Shown here: one piece after another, positions 51,761 to 60,676 of the stretch
Position numbering within the stretch: the first letter of the stretch is position 1
Layout: each line of letters starts with the position of its first letter
From: MPNO01 sp965200535
Lineage (GTDB): Bacteria > Pseudomonadota > Alphaproteobacteria > MPNO01
Direction: 5' to 3'
Length of the DNA: 64,000 nt
Assembly (NCBI GenBank): GCA_965200535.1
Contig: CBDAUF010000002.1
Coordinates: forward strand, 1,240,001-1,304,000
Made by a program: the position numbers and the translations under genes
Notes under the pieces: generated by a model
Database searches by the model: none
Seen by the model: only the letters and a program-made list of their open reading frames with translations
Told to the model about the DNA's origin: nothing

Positions 51761-52963
51761 TTGAGCAGCGTCCTGCGGATCTCCCGAACCCGTGCGGCGA
51801 TCTTCGCCGTCGGCTTCTTCGGCCTCGGTTTCGTGCCGATGATGACCGTGGCGGTGCCGCTCTGGGCGCTCGACATCGGCGCGACGCCGCTGATGATCGG
51901 GCTGGTCCTCGGCGCCCGCGCCGCGCTCTCCGTCGTGCTGTCGATTCCGGGCGGGGCGCTGATGGACAGGCTCGGCGTCAACCGGATCGCCGCGGCGGCG
52001 GCGATCGCGACGGCAGTGCTGTTTCCGCTCTACCCGGCGCTGTCGTCGGTTGCCGCGCTGATCGTCCTCCAGCTTCTGACCGGTTTCGCGCAGGCCGTGG
52101 TGTGGATGGCGGCGCAGGCCCACATCGGACGCATAAACCGCAACGATCCCGGCCTGATGGGCCGTTTCAGCTTCGTCTCCACATCGGGCAACCTGATCGC
52201 GCCGGTTCTGTGCGGCACGGCGTGGGATATTTTCGGCCCGGTCGGCGCCTTCTCCCTGCTCGGCGGGTGGGGGGCGGCGAGCCTGGTCGTCGTCGCCTTC
52301 CTGCCCGGCGACGTGCGGCCGGACGAAGCCGCCGGCAGCGGCGGGCAGGGCAGGTCGTGGTTCGGCGACTACCGCGATGCGGTGAAGATGGTCAGCGCGC
52401 CGGCCGTCGCATTCGTCGTTGCATGCTCGTTCCTGATGACCGGCTGCCACGCACTCCGTCACTCGTTCTATCCCGTCTATCTGGAATCGCTCGACTTCAC
52501 CGGGACGACGATCGGCATCCTCGTTGCCGCAGGGTCCGTGGTCGCCGGCCTCGCCGGGCTGACGACCGGCGCGGTGTCGCGGCGGATCAATCCGCAAGTC
52601 CTCCTGATCTCGGCGGTCGGCGCCGCCGCCGCGTGCCTTTCGAGCGTCGTCCTTTTCCGCGAGTTCTGGACCCTGCTCGGCATCGCCGCGGGGTGGGGAG
52701 CGGTTTCCGGTATCGCCTTTCCCCTGATGCTCTATAGTCTCGCGCGCGCCGTCGGCGCGGACCGGCAGGGAATCAGTGTCGGCATAAGGACCACCGTCAA
52801 CCGTTTGGCCGGGTTCGTCGTCCCGGTCGCCATGGGGGCGGCGGTCGAGGGGCTCGGTCTCGAGGCGGCGTTCTTCGTTTTCGGCGCGGTGACCCTGTCG
52901 TCGCTCGGCCTGATCGCGGTTCGCTTCCTGCCGCGGGCGCTGCGCCGCTCAGGAACCGCTTGA
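51761..52963 (+). CDS. MFS transporter
   Basis: A 400-residue major facilitator with about twelve membrane helices; the loop 2-3 motif is PGGALMDRLGVNR and the second half begins after a charged loop near residue 195. Members export drugs or take up small acids; nothing fixes the substrate. The only start near the first helix is TTG at 51761 (MSSVLRISRTRAAIF after initiation), 17 bp after the LivM stop. The stop shares a base with the next gene's ATG. Confidence 0.8.
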   Translation: MSSVLRISRTRAAIFAVGFFGLGFVPMMTVAVPLWALDIGATPLMIGLVLGARAALSVVLSIPGGALMDRLGVNRIAAAAAIATAVLFPLYPALSSVAALIVLQLLTGFAQAVVWMAAQAHIGRINRNDPGLMGRFSFVSTSGNLIAPVLCGTAWDIFGPVGAFSLLGGWGAASLVVVAFLPGDVRPDEAAGSGGQGRSWFGDYRDAVKMVSAPAVAFVVACSFLMTGCHALRHSFYPVYLESLDFTGTTIGILVAAGSVVAGLAGLTTGAVSRRINPQVLLISAVGAAAACLSSVVLFREFWTLLGIAAGWGAVSGIAFPLMLYSLARAVGADRQGISVGIRTTVNRLAGFVVPVAMGAAVEGLGLEAAFFVFGAVTLSSLGLIAVRFLPRALRRSGTA

Positions 52964-53883
52964 TGAATCTCGGGGACGACATGGACATCACCATCGGAAC
53001 CTCGGAAGCGGGGAGCACGTTCCACACCCAGGCCGCGGCAATCGGGACGGTGGCGCGGGAGCAGGGAACGTTCGGCCGCGTCGCGATCCTGCCGACCCCG
53101 ACGGCGAGCGTCGGCAATGCCGAACGCCTCGAAGCCGGCGAGATCGAATTCGGCTTCCTCGCCGCCAACTGGATCGGCCGCGCGGCGCGGAGCGAGGCGC
53201 CCTTCCGTCGGCCGCTCCGCATACGGATGGCGGCGCCGGCCAACTCGGGGCCGATGTTCTTCATCGCGCGCCGCGACTCGGGCATGGAGAGGGTGAGCCA
53301 GTTGCGCGGCAAGCGGGTTTCGATCGGCCCTGCCGGCAGCGGCATGGCGCAGCACGCCGCCACCATGTTCGACGTCCTCGACATCGGTTTCGATGCCTTC
53401 GAGCCCGTGCACCTCAATTTTCTCGACGGAGCCAATGCGCTTGCCGCCGGCGAGGTCGATGCCCAGTTCCAGTGCCCGATTCCGAACCGGGTGATGACCG
53501 AACTCGCCGGGCGGGCCGACATCCGCGTGCTCGACTACGAGGCCGGACAACTGGATCTTCTGCTCGACCGGGTCGGGTTTTACCGGCGCGCGCAGGTCCC
53601 GGCGGGTGCGTTCGCCGGGCACCACCGCGACAGCGGCCAGATCGGGGTCCTGAACGTGATCGCGACCCACGCCGATACGCCCGGCGATACGGTGGGCCGG
53701 CTCGCCCGGCTGATGGCGGCGCAGCACGAGCGGCTCGCCGCGCTGAACCCGCTGTTCGACGGCCTGGGCGCCCTGTTCGACCCCCTGCGGAGCGAAGGCG
53801 CGGCGGGGCTCTCCATCGACGGGGTTCCGCTCCATCCCGGCGCGGCCGCGGCCTACCGGGCGCTCGGCCTGATCGCCGGTTAG
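52963..53883 (+). CDS. TAXI-type solute-binding-like protein without signal peptide
   Basis: A 306-residue protein that reads like the mature part of TAXI-family TRAP solute receptors: DITIGTSEAGSTFHTQAA, EIEFGFLAANWIG, LRGKRVSIGPAGSGMAQHA and a C-terminal helical region. However, it begins only seven residues before that fold, with no hydrophobic signal segment, and upstream sequence is the MFS gene. It would stay in the cytoplasm unless the real start was lost. No TRAP permease gene adjoins it. AGGA precedes the ATG by 8 bp; an in-frame ATG at 52981 is possible. It overlaps the convergent gene by 4 bp. Confidence 0.75.
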   Translation: MNLGDDMDITIGTSEAGSTFHTQAAAIGTVAREQGTFGRVAILPTPTASVGNAERLEAGEIEFGFLAANWIGRAARSEAPFRRPLRIRMAAPANSGPMFFIARRDSGMERVSQLRGKRVSIGPAGSGMAQHAATMFDVLDIGFDAFEPVHLNFLDGANALAAGEVDAQFQCPIPNRVMTELAGRADIRVLDYEAGQLDLLLDRVGFYRRAQVPAGAFAGHHRDSGQIGVLNVIATHADTPGDTVGRLARLMAAQHERLAALNPLFDGLGALFDPLRSEGAAGLSIDGVPLHPGAAAAYRALGLIAG

Positions 53884-54872
53884 GCGGCTGCGAATTCGCG
53901 CACCAGATCGAGGGCGAGGGATTTGTTTTCCGGCGCGCCGCTGATCTGGAGCACCGGCTCCTCGACCCCGGCGTCGAGATAGCGGGCCAGTCCCTCGCGG
54001 CAGGCCGACGGGGTGCCGCCCACGCAAAACGCCTCGATGGCTTCGTCCGGGATCAGCCCGGCGGCGGCTGCGAGATCGCGGCGCGCGACCGCATCCATGA
54101 TCGCCGCGTGGTCGATCGGCAGCCCGGCGGTCGCGATGTTGTCGGCGTGGCGGGCGCTGCGAAAGAGAAAGGCGAGCTTGGTTTTCAGGTCGTCGACCGC
54201 CGCCCGGCCGTCCGGCGAGACCGAAAAGTAGATCAGGCTCGCGCGGCGGAACGCGCTGGGTTCGCGGTTTGCGGTTTGCAGACCGTTGTCGGCGAAGGCG
54301 AGACAGCGCCGCGTCGATTCGAGGGTGAGGCCGCCCGACAACAGCACCCCGTCGGCCACCCGCCCCGACAGGGCGAGCACCTGCGGCCCGGTCGAGGCGA
54401 CATAGATCGGCAGCGGCGCAGGCGGGGCGAATTCGAGCCGCGCGCCGTCCAGCCGGTAGGCCGGGGCTTCGCGGGCGACGCGCTCTCCGCCCCACAGCGC
54501 GCGCAGGTCCGCCACCATGTTCGCGATGGCGGCGACCGGCCGCACCGGTTGGTGCCCGGACTCCGCGAGATTGAGCAGGTTGCCCACCGAAACCGCAACG
54601 GAAACGCGTCCGGGCGCCAGTTCCGCAAGTGTGGCCAGCGCCATGGCCGTCGGGGTCGGATGCCAGAGATAGGGGCTGATCGCCGTCGGCACTAGGCGCA
54701 CCGTCTCCGTCGCGCCTGCGATTGCCGCGCACGCCGTGACGGCTTCGCGGTAGCCCATATGCTCGGCGACCCAGACGCTTGCCGCGCCCGCCGCTTCCGC
54801 ACCCGCGGCGAGGCGGACCATTTCGCGTGCGTCGTCGAAGCCGTCGAAAACGACGCCGATCTCGACTGTCAT
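53880..54872 (-). CDS. Luciferase-like (LLM class) flavin-dependent oxidoreductase
   Basis: A 330-residue luciferase-like barrel. MTVEIGVVFDGFDD opens it, then GAASVWVAEHMGYRE, TAISPYLWHPTPTAMALATL, LAPGRVSVAVSVGN and LPIYVASTGPQVL follow the methylene-tetrahydromethanopterin-reductase-like pattern. Cofactor (F420 or FMN) cannot be read. GGGAGG lies before the ATG at 54872. It is divergent from the YCII gene and differs clearly from the luciferase-like protein at 26.8 kb. Confidence 0.82.
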   Translation of the reverse strand: MTVEIGVVFDGFDDAREMVRLAAGAEAAGAASVWVAEHMGYREAVTACAAIAGATETVRLVPTAISPYLWHPTPTAMALATLAELAPGRVSVAVSVGNLLNLAESGHQPVRPVAAIANMVADLRALWGGERVAREAPAYRLDGARLEFAPPAPLPIYVASTGPQVLALSGRVADGVLLSGGLTLESTRRCLAFADNGLQTANREPSAFRRASLIYFSVSPDGRAAVDDLKTKLAFLFRSARHADNIATAGLPIDHAAIMDAVARRDLAAAAGLIPDEAIEAFCVGGTPSACREGLARYLDAGVEEPVLQISGAPENKSLALDLVREFAAA

Positions 54873-55011
54873 CCGTCCGGCCTCCCGGAAATCTCGCTCA
54901 CCGCCAATCAACCGCCGCCCGGGCGGTGCGTCAATGCTCGATGGCCGCTTGATGGCGGGGGCCGCGGCTGTGATCCTGACCGACGCGGCCGACAGGCAGG
55001 GGGGAAGCGTC

Positions 55012-55326
55012 GTGCTCTACATCATCTACCAGATCGACAAGCCCGATTCGGAGGCGGTCCGCGCGGCGGCGCGGGACGAGCATTTTGCCTATCTCGACGA
55101 GCACGAGGACATCCTCGTCCTCGGCGGCGCGTTGCTCGGCGAGGACGGCAGAACCCGCACGGGCAGCGTCCTCATCGTCAATGTAGGCTCGCGGGAGGAG
55201 GCCGAAACCTTCTCCCGGAACGAGCCGTTCCGCAGGGCCGGGTTGTTCGAGCGGGTCGAGATCAACCGAATGCGCAAGGGGCAGTGGAACCCGGCGGCGG
55301 CTCCGAGGACCGCCGAAGGCGACTGA
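55012..55326 (+). CDS. YCII-family protein
   Basis: A 104-residue ferredoxin-like alpha/beta protein: LYIIYQIDKPDS, RDEHFAYLDEHED (the conserved H and D of YciI), GGALLGEDGRT and EEAETFSRNEPFRRAGLFE. The GTG at 55012 has AGGGGGGAA upstream and gives the usual N-terminus. YCII proteins act as small dehydratase- or isomerase-like enzymes in some catabolic clusters. It precedes the UbiD gene by 98 bp. Confidence 0.85.
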   Translation: MLYIIYQIDKPDSEAVRAAARDEHFAYLDEHEDILVLGGALLGEDGRTRTGSVLIVNVGSREEAETFSRNEPFRRAGLFERVEINRMRKGQWNPAAAPRTAEGD

Positions 55327-55424
55327 CCGCCTGCCGCGTCCGCCCTCCGCTGGACAAGGCGGCGCAACTGTGGGCGTCTTGCACGGCGTTGTGCGGCGTA
55401 CATCCGAGGGGTGAGGGGACGGCG

Positions 55425-56876
55425 ATGGCTTACGACGGGTTGCGGCCCTATCTCCAGGTGCTGGAGCAGCAGGGCATGATGCGCTGGGTCGACAAGGAGG
55501 TCGACAAGGATTGGGAGATCTCGGCGGTGCTGCGCATGATCTTCCGCGCGATGTCCGAGGAAAACCGCTACGGCATCGGTTTTCGCAACATCAGGGGCTA
55601 TCCCGGCGGCCGCGTCGTTGCCGGCGCGGTGGCGGCCTCGCGCCGGATGATCGCGACCGCAATCGGCTGCGAGCCCACGTCCGCAGCCATCCACGAGAAG
55701 GTCATCGCCGGTATCGCCAACCCGATCGAGCCGGTGATCGTCGACGACGGCCCCTGCAAGGAGGTGATCCTTGCCGGAGACGATATCGACCTCAACGCGC
55801 TGCCGATCCCGATCTGGACGCCGGAAAAGGATGCGGGCCCCTATCTGACGCCGCTGTGGGTGACCAAGGATCCGGATGACGGGCGGCGCAACATTGGTAT
55901 CCGCCGCTGCCAGATCAAGGGCCGGGACAGGACCGGTATCCTGTTCGGCGCGCCCGACCGAGGCGGCGCGATCCATTGGCAGAAATGGAAGAACCGCGGC
56001 CGCAACATGCCGGCGGCAATCTTCATCGGCGGCGATCCGGTCCAGTATGTGGTGGCGCCGGCGCGCTACGGCGCCGACGAGCTCGCGGTCGCCGGCGGCA
56101 TCCGGGGCGAGGCGATCCCGCTGGTCCGCTGCGAGACCGTCGATCTCGAGGTGCCGGCGCACGCCGAGATCGTGATCGAGGGCGAGGTGCTGACCGACGG
56201 GCTGGAACCGGAAGGCCCGTTCGGCGAGTTCACCGGTTACATGGCGGGCGGACGCAACGCGCCGGTCTTCAAGGTCAGCTGCGTGACCCACCGCCGGGAT
56301 CCGATCCTGCTCGGTATCATCAGCCAGCTTCCGCCGTCCGAAAGCAGCATGATCAAGCGCTCGCTGCTCGAGGCCGGGCTCAAGAAACACCTCAGCGAGG
56401 ACTTGCGGATTCCCGGCATCGCGGATGTCCATGCGCTGGAAGCGGGCGGCTGCACGGCAACGCTGTGGATTTCCCTGAAAAAGATGTACGAGGGCCATGT
56501 CGACCAGGCGGTGTTCGGCGCGCTCGGCCATATGGGCATGAGCTATTTCAAGTGGATTGTCGTCACCGACGACGACATCGACATCGAGGATCCCTTCATG
56601 CGCGACTGGATTCTGGCCTGGCGGGTGCGGCCCGAGAGGGACCTGCGGGTGATCGAGACGCCGGCGGCGGTCGAACTCGATCCGTCCTCCTTCGGACCCG
56701 ATGCGCCCGACGGCCGCCAGGCGCCGGGAGCGAAGGCGATCATCGATGCGACGCGGAAGTGGGACTATCCCGGAATTTCCCTGCCGCCGCTGGACAAGCT
56801 GCGCGGAGTCGCCGCCGACTGGGAGAGCTACGGGCTGCCGCCCCTCGAAACTCTCCGGCTGCCGCGCGGCGAATAG
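55425..56876 (+). CDS. UbiD-family decarboxylase
   Basis: A 483-residue prenylated-FMN-dependent (de)carboxylase. The E-P-E-G-P-F-G-E-F-T-G-Y active-site segment is at about residues 262-273; GIRRCQIKGRDRTGI and PAAIFIGGDP are other family blocks. UbiD enzymes remove carboxyl groups from aromatic, heteroaromatic or cinnamic acids. The UbiX prenyltransferase needed for the cofactor is not in the window. GAGGGGA precedes the ATG at 55425. Together with the oxygenases upstream it supports aromatic-acid catabolism. Confidence 0.9.
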   Translation: MAYDGLRPYLQVLEQQGMMRWVDKEVDKDWEISAVLRMIFRAMSEENRYGIGFRNIRGYPGGRVVAGAVAASRRMIATAIGCEPTSAAIHEKVIAGIANPIEPVIVDDGPCKEVILAGDDIDLNALPIPIWTPEKDAGPYLTPLWVTKDPDDGRRNIGIRRCQIKGRDRTGILFGAPDRGGAIHWQKWKNRGRNMPAAIFIGGDPVQYVVAPARYGADELAVAGGIRGEAIPLVRCETVDLEVPAHAEIVIEGEVLTDGLEPEGPFGEFTGYMAGGRNAPVFKVSCVTHRRDPILLGIISQLPPSESSMIKRSLLEAGLKKHLSEDLRIPGIADVHALEAGGCTATLWISLKKMYEGHVDQAVFGALGHMGMSYFKWIVVTDDDIDIEDPFMRDWILAWRVRPERDLRVIETPAAVELDPSSFGPDAPDGRQAPGAKAIIDATRKWDYPGISLPPLDKLRGVAADWESYGLPPLETLRLPRGE

Positions 56877-56880
56877 ACGC

Positions 56881-57672
56881 TCAGACCGCGGTCTCGGCCG
56901 GCGGATCGATCTCGCACCATACAGGAGTGTGGTCGGAGGCTTTCTGCTTGCCCCGCGGGCCGCGGTCGATACCCGACGCCGAAAGCCGGTCCGCTGCCTG
57001 CGGGGACAGCAGCAGGTGGTCGATCAGCAGACCGAAATCCTTCTGCCACGCGCCGCCCTGATAGTCCCAGAAACTGTAGCTGTGCGGCGCGTTGTTGAAC
57101 GCGCGGTAGGCGTCGGTGAAGCCCAGATAGGCGAGGGCGCGAAACCGCGACCGGGTTTCCGGCCGGCACAGCGCATCGTCGGTCCAGCCGGCCGCGTCGT
57201 AGCAGTCGTCGTCGGTCGGCACGACATTGTAGTCCCCGCCGAGCACCAGGGCTTCTTCGTGCCGCAGCAGGTCCCTCGCGTAGGCCGTCAGCCGGTCCAT
57301 CCAGCGCAGCTTGTAGTCGTACTTGTCGCCCGGCGCCGGATTGCCGTTGGGCAGGTAGATCGAGGCGACCCTGAGATCGCCCACGAATGCCTCGATATAG
57401 CGCGCCTGATCGTCGTCGGGATCGCCCGGCAGACCGATCTGCACATCCTCGATCGGCTGTCGGGCGAAGATGCCCACGCCGTTGAAGTTTTTCTGCCCGC
57501 TGATGGCGACATTGTATCCGGCGTCTTCGATCGCCTCGCGCGGGAAGGTTTCCTCGGTGGCCTTGAGTTCCTGGGCGAGAACGATGTCGGGGGAGAAGGC
57601 GGCCAGCCATTCGAGCACCCGCGGAAGCCGTGCGCGAATCGAATTGACGTTCCAGGTCGCGATCCTGGTCAT
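56881..57672 (-). CDS. xth: Exodeoxyribonuclease III
   Basis: A 263-residue AP endonuclease/exonuclease of the EEP fold: MTRIATWNVNSIRARL, QELKATEETFP with the metal glutamate, NGVGIFAR, LPNGNP, GGDYNVVPTDDD and the C-terminal SDHTPVW histidine. It acts in base-excision repair. The ATG at 57672 overlaps the erpA stop (ATGA), so both are on one transcript, an arrangement common in alphaproteobacteria. Confidence 0.94.
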   Translation of the reverse strand: MTRIATWNVNSIRARLPRVLEWLAAFSPDIVLAQELKATEETFPREAIEDAGYNVAISGQKNFNGVGIFARQPIEDVQIGLPGDPDDDQARYIEAFVGDLRVASIYLPNGNPAPGDKYDYKLRWMDRLTAYARDLLRHEEALVLGGDYNVVPTDDDCYDAAGWTDDALCRPETRSRFRALAYLGFTDAYRAFNNAPHSYSFWDYQGGAWQKDFGLLIDHLLLSPQAADRLSASGIDRGPRGKQKASDHTPVWCEIDPPAETAV

Positions 57673-58037
57673 CCGACGGCGAATGACACTCCGCAGCCGC
57701 AGGTCGACACCGCGTTGGGATTGCGGACGGTGAAATAGGCGCCGACGAGCTCCTCGACATAGTGGATTTCGGCGCCGCCGAGAAATTCGAGCGAAACCTC
57801 GTCGACGACGATGCGCACGTCCTCGCGCGAAAACACCGTGTCGTCCCCGTTGCACGTATCGTCGAACGAGAAACTGTACTGGAAGCCGGAGCAGCCGCCG
57901 CCGCCGATCGCCACCCGGAGCATCGACCCGGCGGCATCCTCGGCCTTTTCGAGTTCGCGAATCCGGCGCACCGCCGATTCGCTGATCGTGACCGCTGCCG
58001 GCACCGTTACGTCGGCATTGTCCAAGCCTTCCGACAT
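57669..58037 (-). CDS. erpA: Iron-sulfur cluster insertion protein, A-type
   Basis: A 122-residue HesB/IscA-family carrier with Cys49 in GGGGCSGFQYSF and the Cys113-Gly-Cys115 pair in STCGCGVSF. The N-terminal DVTVPAAVTISESAVRRI fits ErpA. It passes Fe-S clusters to apoproteins. It is upstream of xth on the minus strand and divergent from argS across 135 bp. Confidence 0.9.
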   Translation of the reverse strand: MSEGLDNADVTVPAAVTISESAVRRIRELEKAEDAAGSMLRVAIGGGGCSGFQYSFSFDDTCNGDDTVFSREDVRIVVDEVSLEFLGGAEIHYVEELVGAYFTVRNPNAVSTCGCGVSFAVG

Positions 58038-58172
58038 GGGTTCTATCTAGGCGGAGAGGGCGGTGCGGTCAAGCCGGCGCATCGGGCGGCAACGCCAATA
58101 AGCGCTTGAAATCATTTCCTTCGTCGCGCAAGTACGGACGGCAGATGGCGGCGGCGGCGGAACGGGGACGGA

Positions 58173-59921
58173 ATGGACGTTTTTCGTACGTGCAGAAAAC
58201 TCATCGAGGACTCGCTTGCGGCGGTTCCCGGCGGCGGCGAGTCGGCCGTCGACGGTCCCGGGTTCTCGGTCGAACCGCCGCGCGATCCGCGCCACGGCGA
58301 GGTGTCGAGCAACGTCGCCCTCGTACGCGCCAAGGCAGCCGGCATGAAACCGCACGATCTCGCCGGCCGTCTGGCGGATGCGCTCGCAGCCCATGAGGAC
58401 GTGGCCGAGGCGTCGGTCGCCGGACCCGGTTTCATCAACCTCCGCCTGCGCAGCGAGGTCTGGCGCGAACGGATCCGCGACATGCTCGCCGCCGGCGCCG
58501 CCTACGGCGACTCCGCCCTGGGTGCGGGCCGGACGGTCAACATCGAATACGTTTCGGCCAACCCGACCGGCCCGATGCATGTCGGCCACGGGAGAGGCGC
58601 CGTGGTGGGCGATGCGCTCGCCCGCCTTCTCGCCAGGGCGGGCTACGCAGTCACGCGCGAATACTACATCAACGACGCCGGCGTGCAGGTCGATCTGCTC
58701 GCCCGGTCCCTTCATCACCGCTACCGCGAAGCCGCCGGCGAGGCTCCCGGCGCACTGGCGGAGGGCCTTTATCCCGGCGACTATCTGGTCGAGGCCGGTG
58801 CCGCGTTGTTTGCACGCGACGGCGGCAGGTGGCTCGACGCGGCGGAGGACGAATGGCTGGAGCCGGTCCGGGACTTCGCTGTCGAGGCGATGATGACGCT
58901 CATCAGGGGCGATCTTGGCGCGCTCGGCATCGCGCACGATGTGTTCACTTCGGAGCGTGCGCTGGCTGCCTCGGGCGCGGTGGAGGAAGCGCTTTCCGAT
59001 CTCGACGGCCGGGGCCTGTTGCATGTCGGTGTTCTCGAGGCGCCGAAGGGCAGGGCAGATGACGACTGGGAGCCGCGTCCCCAGACCCTGTTCCGGTCCA
59101 CCGCGTTCGGCGACGACCGCGACCGCGCGATTCGCAAATCCGACGGCAGTTGGACGTATTTTGCTACCGATATGGCCTACCATCGGGACAAGTTCCGGCG
59201 CGGTTTTCCCATCCTGATCGACGTCTGGGGCGCCGACCACAAGGGTTATGTCCGGCGCATGCAAGCCGCAGTCGATGCGTTGAGCGGCGGCCAGGCGGAG
59301 TTCAATGTGCTCCTCTGCAACCTGGTCAACCTTTCGGAAGCCGGGCGGCCCGTAAGGATGTCCAAGCGGGCCGGAACCTTCGTGACGCTGCGCGAGGTGG
59401 TGGACCGCGTCGGCAAGGACGTCGTGCGCTTCATCATGCTGACACGCAGCAACGAAGCGCCGCTGGACTTCGATCTTGCGCAGGCGGTGGAACAATCCAG
59501 GGACAACCCGGTTTTCTATGTCCAGTACGCCCACGCCCGCGCCTGTTCGGCGATGCGCAATGCGGCGGAAACGTTTCCCGACGAGGATTTCTCCGACGGT
59601 TCTCTCGCCCGGGCGGCGCTCGACGCGCTGGACTCCGACGAGGAGCTTTCCCTGGTGCGCACGCTGGCGGGCTGGCCGAGGGCGGTCGAGGCCGCGGCGG
59701 AGGCGCGGGAGCCTCACCGGATCGCCTATGCGCTCTCCGATGTCGCGGCGGCGTTTCACACTCTCTGGAACCGCGGCAATGTGGATGAGGACCGCCGTTT
59801 CGTTGTCGCGGGCGATCTGCCGCTCAGCCGCGCCCGGCTCGCGCTGGTACGCGCGACCGCGGCGGTCATCGCTTCCGGACTCGACATCATGGGGGTAACG
59901 CCGGCCGAGGAAATGCGTTGA
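58173..59921 (+). CDS. argS: Arginyl-tRNA synthetase
   Basis: A 582-residue class I synthetase. The HIGH motif is PTGPMHVGHGRG (about residues 131-142), the KMSKS loop is RMSKRAGT (about 393-400), and an N-terminal Add-1 domain and a C-terminal DALR anticodon domain flank them. GGGGACGGA precedes the ATG. The next gene starts in its stop codon (TGATG). Confidence 0.95.
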   Translation: MDVFRTCRKLIEDSLAAVPGGGESAVDGPGFSVEPPRDPRHGEVSSNVALVRAKAAGMKPHDLAGRLADALAAHEDVAEASVAGPGFINLRLRSEVWRERIRDMLAAGAAYGDSALGAGRTVNIEYVSANPTGPMHVGHGRGAVVGDALARLLARAGYAVTREYYINDAGVQVDLLARSLHHRYREAAGEAPGALAEGLYPGDYLVEAGAALFARDGGRWLDAAEDEWLEPVRDFAVEAMMTLIRGDLGALGIAHDVFTSERALAASGAVEEALSDLDGRGLLHVGVLEAPKGRADDDWEPRPQTLFRSTAFGDDRDRAIRKSDGSWTYFATDMAYHRDKFRRGFPILIDVWGADHKGYVRRMQAAVDALSGGQAEFNVLLCNLVNLSEAGRPVRMSKRAGTFVTLREVVDRVGKDVVRFIMLTRSNEAPLDFDLAQAVEQSRDNPVFYVQYAHARACSAMRNAAETFPDEDFSDGSLARAALDALDSDEELSLVRTLAGWPRAVEAAAEAREPHRIAYALSDVAAAFHTLWNRGNVDEDRRFVVAGDLPLSRARLALVRATAAVIASGLDIMGVTPAEEMR

Positions 59922-60676
59922 TGGCGGACAACGGCGAGATCGACCTGAGCGCGAAGGAAGAACGGACCGGCCGGCACTGGGCTCTCAGGGTTCTCTCCGC
60001 TGCGGTCGGCATCGCGGCGCTCGTCGCGTTTGCCGGGTTCATGCTCCACGCCTACAGCGAGCGGCGGTCCGCGGCGGCCGGCAAGGCGCCGCCCGTGATC
60101 AAGGCCGATCCCGCCCCCTACAAGGTCAAGCCCGCTTCGCCCGGCGGCAGGGTGATCCCCGACCGCGACAAGAGGGTCTACGACAATATCGCCTCCGCTG
60201 AGGCCAAGCCCAGGGTCGAACGTCTGTTGCCCGCGCCGGAGATTCCGGTGCCCCGGCCACGACCAGCGGAGGTTGAACAGACCGCGCAGTCCGTACAATC
60301 CGGGACGGCCGGACCGAAGGAGACCGCGGCGCCGCCGGCCGCCGGGACCCCGTCGCAGCCAGCGGCCAAGCCGGACGTAAAGACCCCGCCGAAACCGCCT
60401 GCAGCGTCGAAGGCCGGCGCCGGATCGAACTATCGCCTCCAGCTCGCGGCGCTCCGCTCGGAGAACGCCGTCCAGCAGACGTGGCGCAAGCTGCGGCGGA
60501 AACACGGCGATCTTCTGTCGCGCCTCGAACTCGCGGTGGAGAAAACCGATCTTGGCCCTCCCAAGGGCGTCTTTTTCAGGCTCCTCGTGGGTCCCCTCGC
60601 AGACCGTACGGCGACGCGGAAACTGTGCGCCGATCTTGCCAAGCGCGGTGTCGACTGTTTTGTCGTCCGGCGCTGA
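59921..60676 (+). CDS. SPOR domain membrane protein
   Basis: A 251-residue protein: a short cytoplasmic tail, one membrane helix (about residues 22-45, WALRVLSAAVGIAALVAFAG), a long Pro/Ala/Lys-rich periplasmic linker and a C-terminal SPOR domain (NYRLQLAALRSENAVQQTW from about residue 168; FRLLVGPLADRTATRKLC). SPOR domains bind denuded peptidoglycan at division sites. It sits between argS and nagZ, an order conserved in alphaproteobacteria, consistent with a cell-wall role. Confidence 0.88.
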   Translation: MADNGEIDLSAKEERTGRHWALRVLSAAVGIAALVAFAGFMLHAYSERRSAAAGKAPPVIKADPAPYKVKPASPGGRVIPDRDKRVYDNIASAEAKPRVERLLPAPEIPVPRPRPAEVEQTAQSVQSGTAGPKETAAPPAAGTPSQPAAKPDVKTPPKPPAASKAGAGSNYRLQLAALRSENAVQQTWRKLRRKHGDLLSRLELAVEKTDLGPPKGVFFRLLVGPLADRTATRKLCADLAKRGVDCFVVRR

